This document shows, piece after piece, positions 1 through 11,090 of a stretch of DNA of 64,000 nucleotides (positions are counted from its first letter, which is position 1; every line of letters begins with the position of its first letter). The notes under the pieces were generated by a model, which did not search any database, was not told where the DNA came from, and saw nothing but the letters and a program-made list of their open reading frames with translations. Source of the stretch: Phylloscopus collybita (taxonomy: Eukaryota; Chordata; Aves; Passeriformes; Phylloscopidae); assembly GCA_027886175.1 (NCBI GenBank), contig JAJNNQ010000023.1:9627001-9691000 (forward strand), written 5' to 3'. Position numbers and translations under genes: made by a program.

Positions 1-1319
1 CTCGTGCTGGCTTTGCAGTCCAAGAGGGAACATGCAAAACCTCTGTGGAGGGTGCTCCCCTTCAGCATTTATCCATCCTCAATCAATACTGCCAGTGACC
101 CAATGCCAGTAAGATAAATTTGGGGGTGAAACAGCCTGCCCAGGCTGCAACAACTCCAGTTACCTGCTCTTCTGTGCCCGGGTCTGCTGTGTCTGCTCGT
201 GGTGGGGTCCTGGCTGCCGGGGAAGTTGTGCTCTCCCTGGGGCAAGGGCTCATCAGATTTTCTTCCATGGTGGTACAGCAGCCAGTGCTGCAGGGGCCTG
301 GTCCTGCCTGGGGCTTCCCTTAACTACAAAGAGTTGTTTATTGTCAATCCAAGGAGAAGGAAAAAAAAACCCCAAAAATTTTGAAAATAATAACAACATA
401 CATCTTATTTCCATTTTAGTCCTAAAAACTCCTTGATGCTCATTCCAAAAGAATTGATTCCTTAAATGAATGAAGCAGCCAGGAGTGCTGCTTTCAAGTG
501 TGGGACTGCTGATGCTCTGACCCATGCTCTGCTTCTTGTGGGCTCTGGCTTTTATGCTTCATTTAGGACACCAACATCATTAGCATTTAGAGGGCTGCTT
601 CTTTTTTTTTCTTATTATTGTTACACTGCTGTTGTAACTTTCTCAAAGATGCAAATAATATTTGGATCTGAATCATGGCTCATGTTTTATCACCAAATCA
701 GGGCATAGGGTTTGCTTTCAGTTGACTTACAGTAGAAATTGTAAATGAAAATAAGGTGTGGCTCTGTGCAGTTCTGAGAGGGTCTCCAGGGTTTTTGGAT
801 GCCAGGTTGTCTGTTACCATGGAATGTCATCCCCTGTGGGATGGGTGAGGATATTTGTCTTATGTTGCATAGGGCTGGCACCTTTGTGACTCCCCAAGCA
901 TCCCTGGTCACACCCTGGAGATGGCTTGTGTGAAAGGCAGCACCTGCAGGCTTGATGCTTGCAAAGGGTCCCTTCCTGAGGCACCAATGTGATGCTTTTA
1001 CTACAAGGGGAAAGAAAAGAAGAAAAGTCCTGAGAGTGCTTAGGAGCTCCCTGTTTTGACACAAACTCTCCTGGAAGTCCTTGAGCATGTCACAAACTCC
1101 TTCTCAAGGGCAACAGCTTGCAGGGACACTTGCATGCCCATTATGGCAGAATTCCTGGGGAAACAACCGAGCAAAACTGTGGGAATCTACCTGTAGTTTC
1201 TGTTGAGTCCACTGCCATCAAAATACTGATCAATTAAAACCAAAGTATTACTTCTTGCCCTAAGAACGTGCAGGGCTGGGCTGGGATTTCCAGGAGGACT
1301 TGTGAATGAGGGTTGAAAA
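1..1319. other. No gene seen
   Basis: Mixed-composition DNA with short A and T runs (361-369, 604-611). Small overlapping frames on both strands without motifs. No repeat family recognised. Confidence 0.5.
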
Positions 1320-1480
1320 TTCCCAGCCAAATACTTTTAGCCCCTCTTTAATTGGAAAGGTATAAATCTTCTTCAGGTATTTCTTTAGCTGAAAGTTGTT
1401 AAGAAATCAGAAGTAATTCCCTAAAATTCTCAGCTTCATTAATAAATCAAAGGCTGTTACGTGACAGTTGTGCAGCTGTA
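1320..1480. other. AT-rich block, candidate conserved non-coding element
   Basis: Low-repeat AT-rich sequence with TTAATTGG, TTCATTAATAAATC and GTTACGTGACAG (an imperfect E-box/CRE-like palindrome near 1457). No open frame spans it. Element status is a guess from texture. Confidence 0.2.
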
Positions 1481-2519
1481 CATTGCTACAAGACAACTGC
1501 TGCTGCAGATGGGTGTGAGCTTTCCTGCTGGGGCCTGGGTGCTGCAAGTCCCCTGGGGAGCTCCATGGGCCCCTGGGGCTGCAGGTTATGACCCAGTGTG
1601 GGATGTGTGGGGCCAGTCAGCCCTGGGGTCTCCACCTCCCCTGGCCAAAGACCACTGCTCACCTGGGTGCCAGAACAAGGAGAACCTGCAGGACAAGGCA
1701 ATGCTGCCTTTTGCCCTGTGGCTGGGGTGTTCCAGGGCTGCCTGCAGCGAGCTGTGCCAGGCTCCCTTTGGTGGCATCCCTGCCAGTGACAGATGGGCCA
1801 TCTGGCATTGTGCTGAGACTCAGCACAGCGTTCACTTAGGAGGGGCCCACAGGGATGACAAAGCAGTTGCACACCTTCCCCTGCCGTGTGGGCTGGGTGC
1901 TGGGGCTGGGGCACTGCTGGGCACATCAGCAGAGATGTGTGTGCCACGCTGAGAGAACGGGGACCCTGTCACACCCTGCCCTCCTGGGGACCGACTGAGC
2001 GGCAGCAAGAAAAATGAGGGACTTTCAGGGGCAGCTGTGTTTTACTAACCCAGTCATAATGCCCCTAAAAATCCTTATTGTTCTTGCAATAGTCAACTGT
2101 GGCATGGGGAGGCCTGGAAGGAGAGCTGGAGGGCAGGTGGCCCTTGGGAAGGAGGGCTGGGAGGTCAGAGCGGGGTGTCAGGCTGGGGACAGTGTTTCTG
2201 TTGGAGTGGAACTAAAAGGACGTGATGCTGTGACCTGTGGTGTGGAGCATGTGCTTCTTATGGTGCTCAGGGCATGAGAACTGGAGCACAAAGATGGGGA
2301 AATTAAACAAGCCGAGTGCTTTCCCTCCCTGTTGTGTCTGTCTGACATTTCCCCCCACAAGAAATAAATGCAACTAGAGATGCATCTCAAGCCCACAGAA
2401 AGAGCTCTTTCCCAAACCATACCTCCCCTCTCAATTCTGTTCTACTTCTCTCTCAGCAAGCTCATTGCAGGTCTCTGGTCATCCACAGCATCTTTCTCTG
2501 AGCTTTATTCCTGCTCTCA
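1481..2519. other. No gene seen
   Basis: GC-richer 1500-2000 part gives overlapping frames of 163 and 153 codons on opposite strands, which is typical of chance in GC-rich DNA. Nothing recognisable. Confidence 0.5.
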
Positions 2520-2960
2520 TATCTAAGATCAGACCATGATGAAGTAATTGTGTGCAAAGAAGCAATTTGTTAAACAGAACCATAATATTCAATTATTTGC
2601 CATCTTTATGCATTCTAATACTTTATTTGCATTTCTGAGAGCTTCTGTATGCTGAGTAGAAGTTTTTATTTTCATTGAACTCTGCAGCAATGTGCAAAGC
2701 TTTTATCCTTTAATAACTCTAGGGGTATGGATAGACAAATTAATTGCTCCCTGGCCCCACCGCAGCAGCAGTCCTTTCACATTGTGTGGATTACTTATTC
2801 ATTACCTTTCTGAAAAGGCTTTGTTTATGGCTTCTAGCATTTTTATCAATTAATTGATATGATTATCAATTAATTCTGCTTTATATGCCTATGCCAATAG
2901 CTTAGGAGTGCATGCTTTTTTTTTGTCTTTTTTTTTTTAATTGGGTTTTATGGCTCTGGA
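2520..2960. promoter_or_regulatory. AT-rich block with POU/homeodomain motifs (candidate conserved element)
   Basis: The block holds an exact octamer ATTTGCAT (2625-2632), TTATGCAT near 2606, a perfect 16-bp palindrome TATCAATTAATTGATA (2844-2859) and a second copy of its first 12 bases at 2864-2875, exactly 20 bp on. Paired TAAT/ATTA cores at two helical turns are typical of homeodomain-dimer binding DNA. Conservation cannot be seen from one sequence, so enhancer function is inference. Confidence 0.35.
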
Positions 2961-5039
2961 GCAAGATTCACTCATTTGTTATTTGTCATTCTCAGGAGCA
3001 TTTCAACTTTTTCTTAAAGCTGAATTCTTTATAAACGAGGAGTGACTAGAAACCCTGAGCTGAGTCCCAGGTCTGGCTTAACTTTGTAAGGCACACTGAC
3101 ACACTGAGGCTGCTCCACTTAAGGTATGGTATGAACCAGGAGCTGATCCCATGGCTGTGGAATGAGTGTTCACATGGAGTCATCCTGCTGTAGCTATGGC
3201 AGCTGCTGTGTAAGCAGCTCCTAAAGGACAATCCTTGTCCCAGAGACTGTGTGACAGATAAGACAGACAATGGGCACAAGGAAGGCACTGCTATCAGTAA
3301 AGGATGGATGCTGTTCAACCCACAGGGAACAGAGAAACCTGGGCTGCTCAAAGTGCCACAGAACTGTCCAGGAGTGTTGTTTGTGCCAGCTGATTCTAGG
3401 AATGTGACACTTTTGGAACTGTTTGTGTCAGGACTTCCTGCTTTTATACCTTTGATTTCTGAGACTGCCTCATCATAGGAAACCCCAGATCTGCTGCTCC
3501 TCTCCACAAGGATTTCTGTATCCAGCAATTCTCCCTTCTTTGGATACCAAAACGAGATGAAAGGACTTGAATGTTTCCTTGGCAAGATGGGTGGATGGAA
3601 TTAATTTAATCTGTTCTGATTCTGACACCTACAAGTCAACTGACCCAATCTCACCTCTTCTGCTACCAGGCTGCAAAGCAACACTACTGCTGTGGAATAT
3701 TCTTTGTGATGAAACCAGGAGGATCGGGAATGGGGGTTTGTAACTTTTTTGGATGAGTTTCTGTTACAATTTTTATCTTTAGTATCAACACTTTAAATAA
3801 GAATATTTATATGTTAAAATAAACACATTTTTTGCCCTGAAATACTGGAATATGCCTCCCCAGCCTGTTCCTACCTCAGCTCTGCCACTGTGAAGAAAAC
3901 CCACCCATGGATTTTAAGGACGAGTCAGAACTTCTAACAGAGGATGCACACAGAGCAACTCCTGCAGTTCATCCTGCAGCCCAGGCCCTGATGAATGGAT
4001 CTTTTTCTTATGTGCTGTGGGAACTCTGCCTATAGAAATGTCTGAGAAACTGTTCCAGGGCTTTATAACCTTGTGTCTTTTTCCTTGTGGCAAGCTGCAA
4101 ATTGCCTGCTTATCCTGCCCTCTGTGGACAAAGCCCTTCATGTGTGTGACTGCATGTGGGGAATAGGAGAGCACCGTGGTCTGGTGCTGTTTTTGTCAGA
4201 TCTGTTCCCAAAGCAGCTCCCCCAGCTGCCAGGCTGCCTGTCAGAGGAGGGTTGGTGCAGCAGAGGTCTGTAGGGCACTTGGTATGTGGCCAGGGGCACA
4301 CATGCAGGATCCCTTGTGCACATCCTGCAGTGGGATCCAGCCCTGCTGGTCCCTCTTTAACACTTGAGGACACTGTCAGCAGACACAAGTCCATTTCTTA
4401 GTGCCCACACTAAGCCACTAAGACTTAAGAACAAATCTGACTAGATTGAATTTTCTTTCTTTTTAAAGTTCAGTGTCACTTAACACTTCCAATTCAGCTT
4501 AAAAAAAAACAAAAACAAAAACCAAAAACCTGAAATACCTAAAATAAAAGTGTTTTGAAAAGTACATGCAAGCAATTCTGGGTTTTTTCAGACTCAGTCT
4601 CAGGTGATGCCCTCAGCTTCTACTGCTGTTAAGCTCTGTCCCACACATTCAAGATGCCATCCCTAGTCTGTGCTAAGCATCATGAATATGAAAATAGATC
4701 CTGCTGAAATAAAGCTGGTCCTCACATGCACACAATTCTTTCTCTGCAAACCAGGTAACAGCAGATGAACTAAGCCTGAGCCACCATCGATGCTGCTTTG
4801 CCCATCCTTGGAAAGAGCAGAGCATCTGGATTGGTGACAGTGTTACCACTGCCCACAAAGAACTGACCCAAAGCAGCACAGAGCAAAGGGTGCAGGGTGA
4901 GATCCCAGCAGGGAAAAGGGAAAAGAAAAAGAGATTTCTCTTCGAGTACAAGTAATTCTGTTAATGCCTGTAAGGAGTCTCTCACTGCAGGGGACACTTG
5001 CTGAAATGCCTTGCACTGCTATCAGCTGCTTTCAGTGCA
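2961..5039. other. No gene seen
   Basis: Includes a 179-codon minus frame at 3046-3585 with Ser/Cys/Leu-rich, chance-like composition and an A-rich tract at 4501-4530. No element recognised. Confidence 0.5.
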
Positions 5040-5320
5040 CAGCTCCTGACCAGAACAGTTTAATGTGGTACGTTCAATCAAACAGAAATTGTATGTCAGA
5101 CACACACGTGGAATAAAATCAGAGCAGGAAATATATTTTGCAGGCAAACTCATTGATTTCTTTCATTGAAGCCCTGTGGTACTTTGCTGTAGTTTCTGAT
5201 GAATAAATAGCTGCTTCACAGAGGAAATACAGTTATTTAGGCAAACTTTTCTCATAGTTTAAACATTTGATTTTCAGCAAGACTGAATAAATCCAAGCTT
5301 TCAAGGAACCTTTAGCTTTA
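5040..5320. other. AT-rich unannotated block
   Basis: Rich in AATAAATA, ATTGATTT and CATTTGATTTTC words. It has neither a frame of note nor repeat structure. Possibly regulatory, with no direct evidence. Confidence 0.15.
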
Positions 5321-7888
5321 GCAGGTGGTTATTGGGCTTTGTCTTTTTAATTGGACCAGAACTGGCCATGTTTCATGAAGAGAACATTTGCTGGAGTTGG
5401 TGGGAGAGAAACTACAACTTCTCCAGTGAGATGGTTGGCCAACCTTCACACAAGCTGGACCCTGTTCTGGTGCCAGTTTGTATTGCCTGGGGTTCAAAGG
5501 CTGATACTTGGTACTTTTAAAAAGAAAAACCAAAACATTTCCCCAGCAAAGTAAGCTGACATCCCTGGGTGCCAAGTTCAGCACACAAACTCATCAGCTG
5601 ATCTAGAACAGCATGATTGTGCCTTTCTCTGCAACATCAAGTTTGAAAAGTTTGCTATGTCATTGAGCAGGATTTTCCTTAACCTGGAAGCCCAAGAGAC
5701 AGAAAGTCCTCTTGTTGCTGAGGTTGATGCTGCTTTATATGCAGCTTCAAAAAAAAGTATGTGCTGTTTCCTGAATACTAAGGATACAAGAAAAACAGCT
5801 GTGCTGTCCCAGGTAAATAATGTTATTGGGTGTAATGATTTAAATCCTACATTATAATTGTGAGGAGCCCTCTTGGCTATTTGTCCTGGTGTCATGGGCC
5901 CCTGACCTGGCTCATTGTGACAAACACTGAAGGGGTCCCTAATGATTAGTGTACCTGCAAAATGTTCCTTATTTTTTAAGTTGATATTCCTGTAAACTTC
6001 ACTTTTTCTTTCTGTTTGTAAACTCAGACTTGTTCTTTAAGCTCAATAGCAACACCCTCCTAGACAAAAAGTGCTGAGAAATTTAGGGTTGTAGCAACCC
6101 AGTTTGTAAATGAGGGTACCAGTAAGCCCATGGGGCTGGGCATGATGCATTTAGTCTGCACTTAAAGGAAGGCACCCCCAGACTTCTCAGGCTGCTCATC
6201 TGCCTCATGAGAGAAGCTGAGCAGTACAAGGACTCTGCTGGGCTTCTCAATCTGTGGAAGAGCAATTTGTTTTCTCCTTAAACTTTCTGTGACTTTTGCT
6301 CAGTGTTTTTAAAGGAAAAATTAAAGACTTATTGGTTTCTACAGCCTACCCTTTACAAATATACTTCCAGTTCACCCACTTCTAGTGATTTATTCACTTC
6401 TCTGACAACAGACTGACTTCCTGATTAGTGCCAGCATATACAGGAGGCATTTTCAATCATTACATAATAGAGTGGAAGAGGGAAGGACTGATGGCCCAGT
6501 GACATTTCCAGTGTGCCATTGCACAGGACAGGTTGGTGCCACACTCAGACCACAGCCCCATTACAGTATATTCTGATATTTATGTCTGGTGCCATGGATC
6601 TTATGCTATGTGTAGTACCAAGTGGTTTTTGTCCCAGGACAGGTGAGAAGCAAATCCATGGATCCCAGTGTGTGGACTTACAAGTAGTTACAGCTTGCAC
6701 TTAACTGGGGGAAAGGAAGCCAAAGGAAATCATGTGCATTGGAATCAAATACCATTTTTAGGAGTGTGTATTTCACCAGTGATTAAAATAGCCAGGGACC
6801 AAAGCACACTCATGATTAATGGTCTCTGTGAGCTGAGGGCATGTCCTACAGCCTCAGGCTCTCCTGAGAGACACCCATGAGGAACAGGAACTGCTTGGTT
6901 AGGCTTTATCTTCCTTCATTGTGTGGATCAGTTTAACATGTGGCTTAAATTACTCTCTCCTGTTTCTGGAGCCTGTCCTGTGTGTGAGCAGCTCCAGCCC
7001 AGCCTGAAGCAGAGGCACAGCCCTGCATCCCGTTCCCAAGGGGCTGGCAGCTGGAAGGCACTTCCTGAGCTCTGCCTGGCATGCTGAGCTGGTGCTACAC
7101 TTAGAACAAGTCCAACCAAATGATTATTTTAAAGCCACTCATTTTTTCTGACTGTTCCATTCACATTTTGTGACTTTGCTACTTCCTAAACCCCTGCATA
7201 TCCCTCTGGCCAGTGGCAGCTAAACCACTGAGCAGTGACTTCACCAGTGGGTACAGGCAATTTCATGATGGACAAGCCTGTGAGACTCATGAAGGTCATC
7301 TTGGAGGCCCCCATTGTTCCCTGTCTCTGTTACAGGACACAGCTGAGTACCTCAGGACTGCTCAGTCCCATTCAGTGAGGCTCCCTGGCCAGTCTTAGTG
7401 GGATATGGCAGCAGGGCTGGCACTCTCCACTTCTCTGATTATTTGATGCCAGATGATAAGCTCCTCAAGGCTCTCAGAGCTCCTGGAACAGCTGTGACTC
7501 TCTGAGGGTGCTGGGGAGGGCTGAAACCCACAGAGGAGGTGAGCTGGGGGCTGCTCCATGCTCCACCCTCTCTCCCTGTGTGGCAAAAAGGCACAAGCTT
7601 AACCTCTGCATGCCTCCCACCCCGGCTGAACCAGAGATAGGGAACTCTCCCTGTCTCAGTGGGTTTCTGCAGCACTTAATTGATTTGTGCTGCTAAACAG
7701 CCCCACAGTAAATGAGTACAAGGTGTTAAAGAAGGATGCATTAGTGGGAAAGATCCAGCTGAAACAAAGCTTAGATAGAAACCATGTGTGTGCTGTGAGA
7801 GAGCACCCTCACCCCGTTCCCAGTGCCCAGCCCTGCTCAGGGTGATTAATGCTTTACAGAAACCCTGGCTTGTTTTCAGGCCTTTGGC
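5321..7888. other. No gene seen
   Basis: Unique-looking intermediate-GC DNA. The 5578-5895 frame and others have no motif. No repeats or hairpins of note. Confidence 0.5.
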
Positions 7889-8149
7889 TTGTCCTGGAGC
7901 ATCCCTACAGCCCCACTGCCCAGTGGGCATTGCTGCTTCAGAGCCCAACCAAGCAGCCAAGTGGCATCAAGGATTGCAGCTGCCCTGTTCCAGCAGCATG
8001 AAAAAACCATTGCTTTGCTCATTAAGGATGTCTTTTCCTGCATAGAGACAACAATACAAGGCATTGCTGTAAGAAAACTTGAAAAAGACACAAGTGAGGA
8101 ACTTCTGGGAATTCCTCAGGGTTTTTTTACCAGCTGCAGAGGAGGGTGA
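7889..8149 (+). other. Protein-like open segment A (possible exon or pseudogene piece)
   Basis: The last 55 codons of an 86-codon open frame read like an amphipathic helical protein (for example FQQHEKTIALLIKDVF and IAVRKLEKDTSEELL), unlike the Pro/Cys/Ser/His-rich translations elsewhere in the window. A GT donor-like site (GCT|GTAAGAAA) lies at about 8069 inside it. Two more helical-looking segments follow within 350 bp in other frames. I do not recognise a family. It may be a decayed retrocopy, part of an old mobile element, or chance. Confidence 0.2.
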
Positions 8150-8211
8150 AAACTGTCGGCTACAAAAATATTATAGTTTATTTTGTTAAACAAATCATCA
8201 TTTGTCAACAG

Positions 8212-8280
8212 GTAGCTGAATTAGGTCCAACTCCTCTGGCAGAGCCAGAACTGATTTTGTTCCCAATGCTATTGTACAGT
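8212..8280 (+). other. Protein-like open segment B
   Basis: After an AG at 8210-8211, frame 1 reads VAELGPTPLAEPELILFPML and stops at 8281. The segment is short and has no known motif. It is listed only because it lies between segments A and C. Confidence 0.12.
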
Positions 8281-8327
8281 TAACAGCTGGCAGCAAACTG
8301 GCAGTGAAGCCTGTGCTGGGCTGATAA

Positions 8328-8486
8328 ATAACCCAACAAGGCTTGCAACAGAAGCGTCTCATGGAGCAACTGCAGCTCATGCTGGAATGTGTGGAGCAAA
8401 TGCTTGTTAACAATCTGTGCACAGGCAGAGAACTGCCTGATGAAAAGGTACTAGAAAAATGTTATTTAAATAAGACACAGATTTCC
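8328..8486 (+). other. Protein-like open segment C
   Basis: Frame 3 is open between stops at 8325 and 8487 and reads QQKRLMEQLQLMLECVEQML and on to GRELPDEK, a leucine-rich, helix-forming run that could be a coiled coil. A donor-like AAG|GTACT follows DEK at 8447/8448. Segments A, B and C are in three different frames, as expected for separate exons or for a frameshifted pseudogene. No homologue is recognised. Confidence 0.2.
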
Positions 8487-8489
8487 TAG

Positions 8490-9889
8490 GGTTATCAAAA
8501 GAACAAAAACTGGGTTTAGGTCTAAGAATACCAAACCACAGCAGCAAATGTTAGCATTTCTCACTGACTGAAACCAAGTCTGGTAATAATGAGTGAAATG
8601 TCCCAACCAGTTCTAAGATATGAAAGGCAAGCCAGAAAACAAACAGGGAAATATTTCTGTATTTGTTTCACAGCCCCCAAATTCTGTTGGAGAATTTTCC
8701 ACTTTTCCAGATGTTTTCTGAGGGAGAAAGAGAGAGGGATTGTTCTGATTTCAAATGCTGTGTTGCTTCTAAGCCAATGAAACCACATTGTACCACCTGG
8801 GAGAAGGCAAGGTGGCAAGTGACAATGCCTCATGAGGCTCATACAGTGATGTATTACTGCCCTGTCTTCTGTACTTAACACTGCTCTGGTTTTGTCTTTG
8901 CTTTGCAGGCATTTTATTTTTATCATGGGTAAGACCAGGAATGTGTGTCTCAGAGAGAGAATGAGCAGGGGCTGCAAGCTCCATCTCAGAGCAAATAATA
9001 TTTTGGCAGGAAATCTGCAGGAGATTAAATTAGGGGCCTAATGACTGAATATTAAACATTTCAAGTTTTGAGTTCCTTCAAATAAGCAGCTACAAAAAAA
9101 GGAAGAGTCTTACAAAATTAGCAGGCCCAAAAGCACTAGGGGAGTCCACTAAGGGTCACTTGTTTTTTGGTGCAAATTTAAAAAGAGTTTTTATTATTAT
9201 TTTTATTAGTAGCTGTATATGTCAACATGCTGTTTCCTCAATACATTTTGAGTCCAGATTAGCCAAAGTTTTAGGTATTGGCAGACTATCTACAATGGAA
9301 GGGAAATGCCAATGGAATAACTTTAAACATGATCCAATCCCTGATGATTCATTGGATGTGTTAAAATTTCCTTTGAGACCATGTAAGTAATGCAGGCACT
9401 GGAGTGCAGAGTGCCTGTGACTCAGCTCTCTGAGGCAGCGGGAGGATGTCAGAATTACTCACTGGGACAGGAGGAATCTCATTTATCTATTTATAGGCAA
9501 GGCTGAGATGAGCGTGAACCATTAAAGAGCTGAGTTTGCCAGTTCCCATAGGGGTGGAGAAGGGAAGGACCTCACTTTAGCTGTTGAAATCAAAGCTTCC
9601 TTTTCCCCCCCATTTCAAAGCTGGTGACTGGCCAGTTATGCTTTCTTGTGCTCACACAGGCAACACAGGGCTCCTCCTCCTTGTTAGAGGCCAGTGCCCA
9701 CTTTGCCAAAATCCTGTCTGCTGCACATTTCTAGGAACACAGGGCTCAGCATTAGTGAGCCAGTCTCCCACTATCACAATCAATTACATCATATCACGCT
9801 TTTTGGCAGGCTATTCTAACACTTCATTTTAAATTTCCAGCCCTAATATCATTTGTTCTTGTGCCAGCATCATAATTTAGTTTAAACAA
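8490..9889. other. No gene seen
   Basis: Ends at the LINE fragment. Has a TTATTATT-rich patch at 9190-9210. The 138-codon minus frame at 8561-8977 lacks motifs. Confidence 0.5.
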
Positions 9890-9961
9890 TTCTCTTTTTT
9901 CCTCTGATCTTTACCTATCAGATGTATTTACTAAAAACAATCCTATCTGCTCTAGTCTTTG

Positions 9962-9997
9962 TTTTGAGAAACTAAACAAATGAAGCTCTTCTAGTCT
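9962..9997 (-). pseudogene. C-terminal RLEELHLFSFSK block of the CR1 fossil
   Basis: Twelve residues match the family's RLRELGLFSLEK segment near the end of ORF2. The block lies at the expected distance downstream of motif C, which shows that the minus-strand fragment extends to the ORF2 end. The AT-rich stretch from here down to about 9890 would then be the last codons plus 3' UTR. The terminal microsatellite typical of CR1 was not found. Confidence 0.7.
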
Positions 9998-10283
9998 CCT
10001 CTTGTTCTAAACCCTCTGATCATCCTTGCCCTTCTCTTACCTGCTAATCTTCCTTGAACATGAGTGAACCTGTATCTTCTAGGACTGTGTTTGCCCTTTC
10101 ATATCAGATTGGTGGCTCACAGTTATCCCTCAGAGCAAGTAATTCTCTCTGTGTGTTGTTTTTTTTTTTTTACCACCCCGCTTTTGTCATTCTCAAGTGA
10201 GTAATGTGATATTCTAGTGATTAATTTTTAACTGCCTGTCTTTATACTTTGTCTATTCTATCTCAAATTCTGTCATTAAGTTA

Positions 10284-10352
10284 TTGCTGATTGATGTTCT
10301 GATCCTTCTCTGTATTAGCAAAGCCCGTGTCCTCAGCAAATTTCTTTATGAC
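10284..10352 (-). pseudogene. RT motif C block with FAED in place of FADD
   Basis: The minus-strand frame reads VIKKFAEDTGFANTEKDQN and hits a stop at 10281-10283. In active CR1-clade enzymes the two adjacent aspartates of (Y/F)ADD bind the catalytic metal ions. Here the first is glutamate, and frame breaks lie on both sides. The following NTEKDQ matches the conserved segment after the catalytic loop, which confirms the register. Confidence 0.8.
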
Positions 10353-10376
10353 ATTCCTACAGCTGTGCCAGAGTCA

Positions 10377-10568
10377 TTAACAAAGCAAGTAAGACTGGCT
10401 CAAGACTGACCCTTGAGGAGTTCCACTCTCTGTCTGGCATTTCTCCTTCCCACAGAAATCCCTGTCCTTGGCTTTAGCAGTTCTGCATTTGCCATCCAGA
10501 CTAATCCCCATCTTCTCAACTTCAACTACTAATTTCCCATGTGGTGTAATATCAGATTCTTGACTCAT
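10377..10568 (-). pseudogene. RT palm block (motif A remnant to motif B) of the CR1 fossil
   Basis: A 63-codon open run carrying SDITPHGKLVVEVEKMGIS, which corresponds to the FDTVPHGKL..KLEKMGI segment just after motif A, and then SGTPQGSVLSQ, the motif B signature. The segment between the two is about 20 residues shorter than usual, so an internal deletion is likely. The usual catalytic aspartate segment LDFSKAFD is degraded. The methionine at its start is incidental and is not a real translation start. It continues into the motif C block at 10284-10352 only through a frame change. Confidence 0.8.
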
Positions 10569-11090
10569 GTCTGGATGGAGTGTATCACCTGTATTTCATT
10601 TGTCTTGGAAAAAAAATCAGTCATCAAAGAGAAATACAAGGCTAAGCTGAGCTCCTTTAATGTGCCAGTTCTTTCCAAATCCTGAGGTGGAAATCTGCCA
10701 GGGCACCTTGATCTGAGCACATGGAATTCTGTAAGCTTTTCCTTCCGTCTTACATGTGATAATTTTCATTTCCTTAAGTATGTTCCTATTAGAAATCCCA
10801 TCTTTGCCCCATTGCCCAATATGATCACCTCTACTGAAAACAGAGGTAAAGTGGTTTTAATTCATTTTGGACCATATGTAGACTGGTCTAATCTCAATCC
10901 CATTCTCAGTATTTAATGACTATGTTTTTCCTCTTTTCCTCTTCTGTGTTTATCTAATGAAGCCTTCTACCATCTGTTTCATTTCCTTTTCAAAATCTGA
11001 TTCACAACTCTACTTTTGACATTTCTCATTCTTTCCTTACATTTTCTGACCTCAGCAAATTAAAATGAGAAGACTGAGGCAGTCTTGCCC

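Larger units (their letters stand above)
9890..11090 (-). mobile_element. Decayed CR1-type LINE, ORF2 reverse-transcriptase fragment
   Basis: Read on the minus strand, this stretch contains the ordered blocks of a non-LTR (CR1/L3 clade) reverse transcriptase: a palm block with TPHGKL (10.51-10.57 kb), then SGTPQGSVL (motif B; family form SGVPQGSVLGP), then KFAEDTG (motif C; family form KFADDTKL) followed by NTEKDQ, and a C-terminal RLEELHLFSFSK block (family form RLRELGLFSLEKRR). Order and spacing match the family. The upstream part (10.6-11.09 kb) resembles the region before the catalytic core of CR1 elements of the kind common in turtles. The intact enzyme performs target-primed reverse transcription. 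This copy is dead: several frameshifts and stops, the first motif-C aspartate changed to glutamate, and motif A barely recognisable. There is no 5' end and no clear 3' terminal microsatellite, so both borders are approximate. The heavy divergence suggests a very old insertion. Confidence 0.85.

Noticed and set aside
1461..1952. 163-codon plus frame with a 153-codon minus frame opposite
   Set aside because: Chance openness in GC-rich DNA; Trp/Cys/Pro/Gly-rich composition, no domain.
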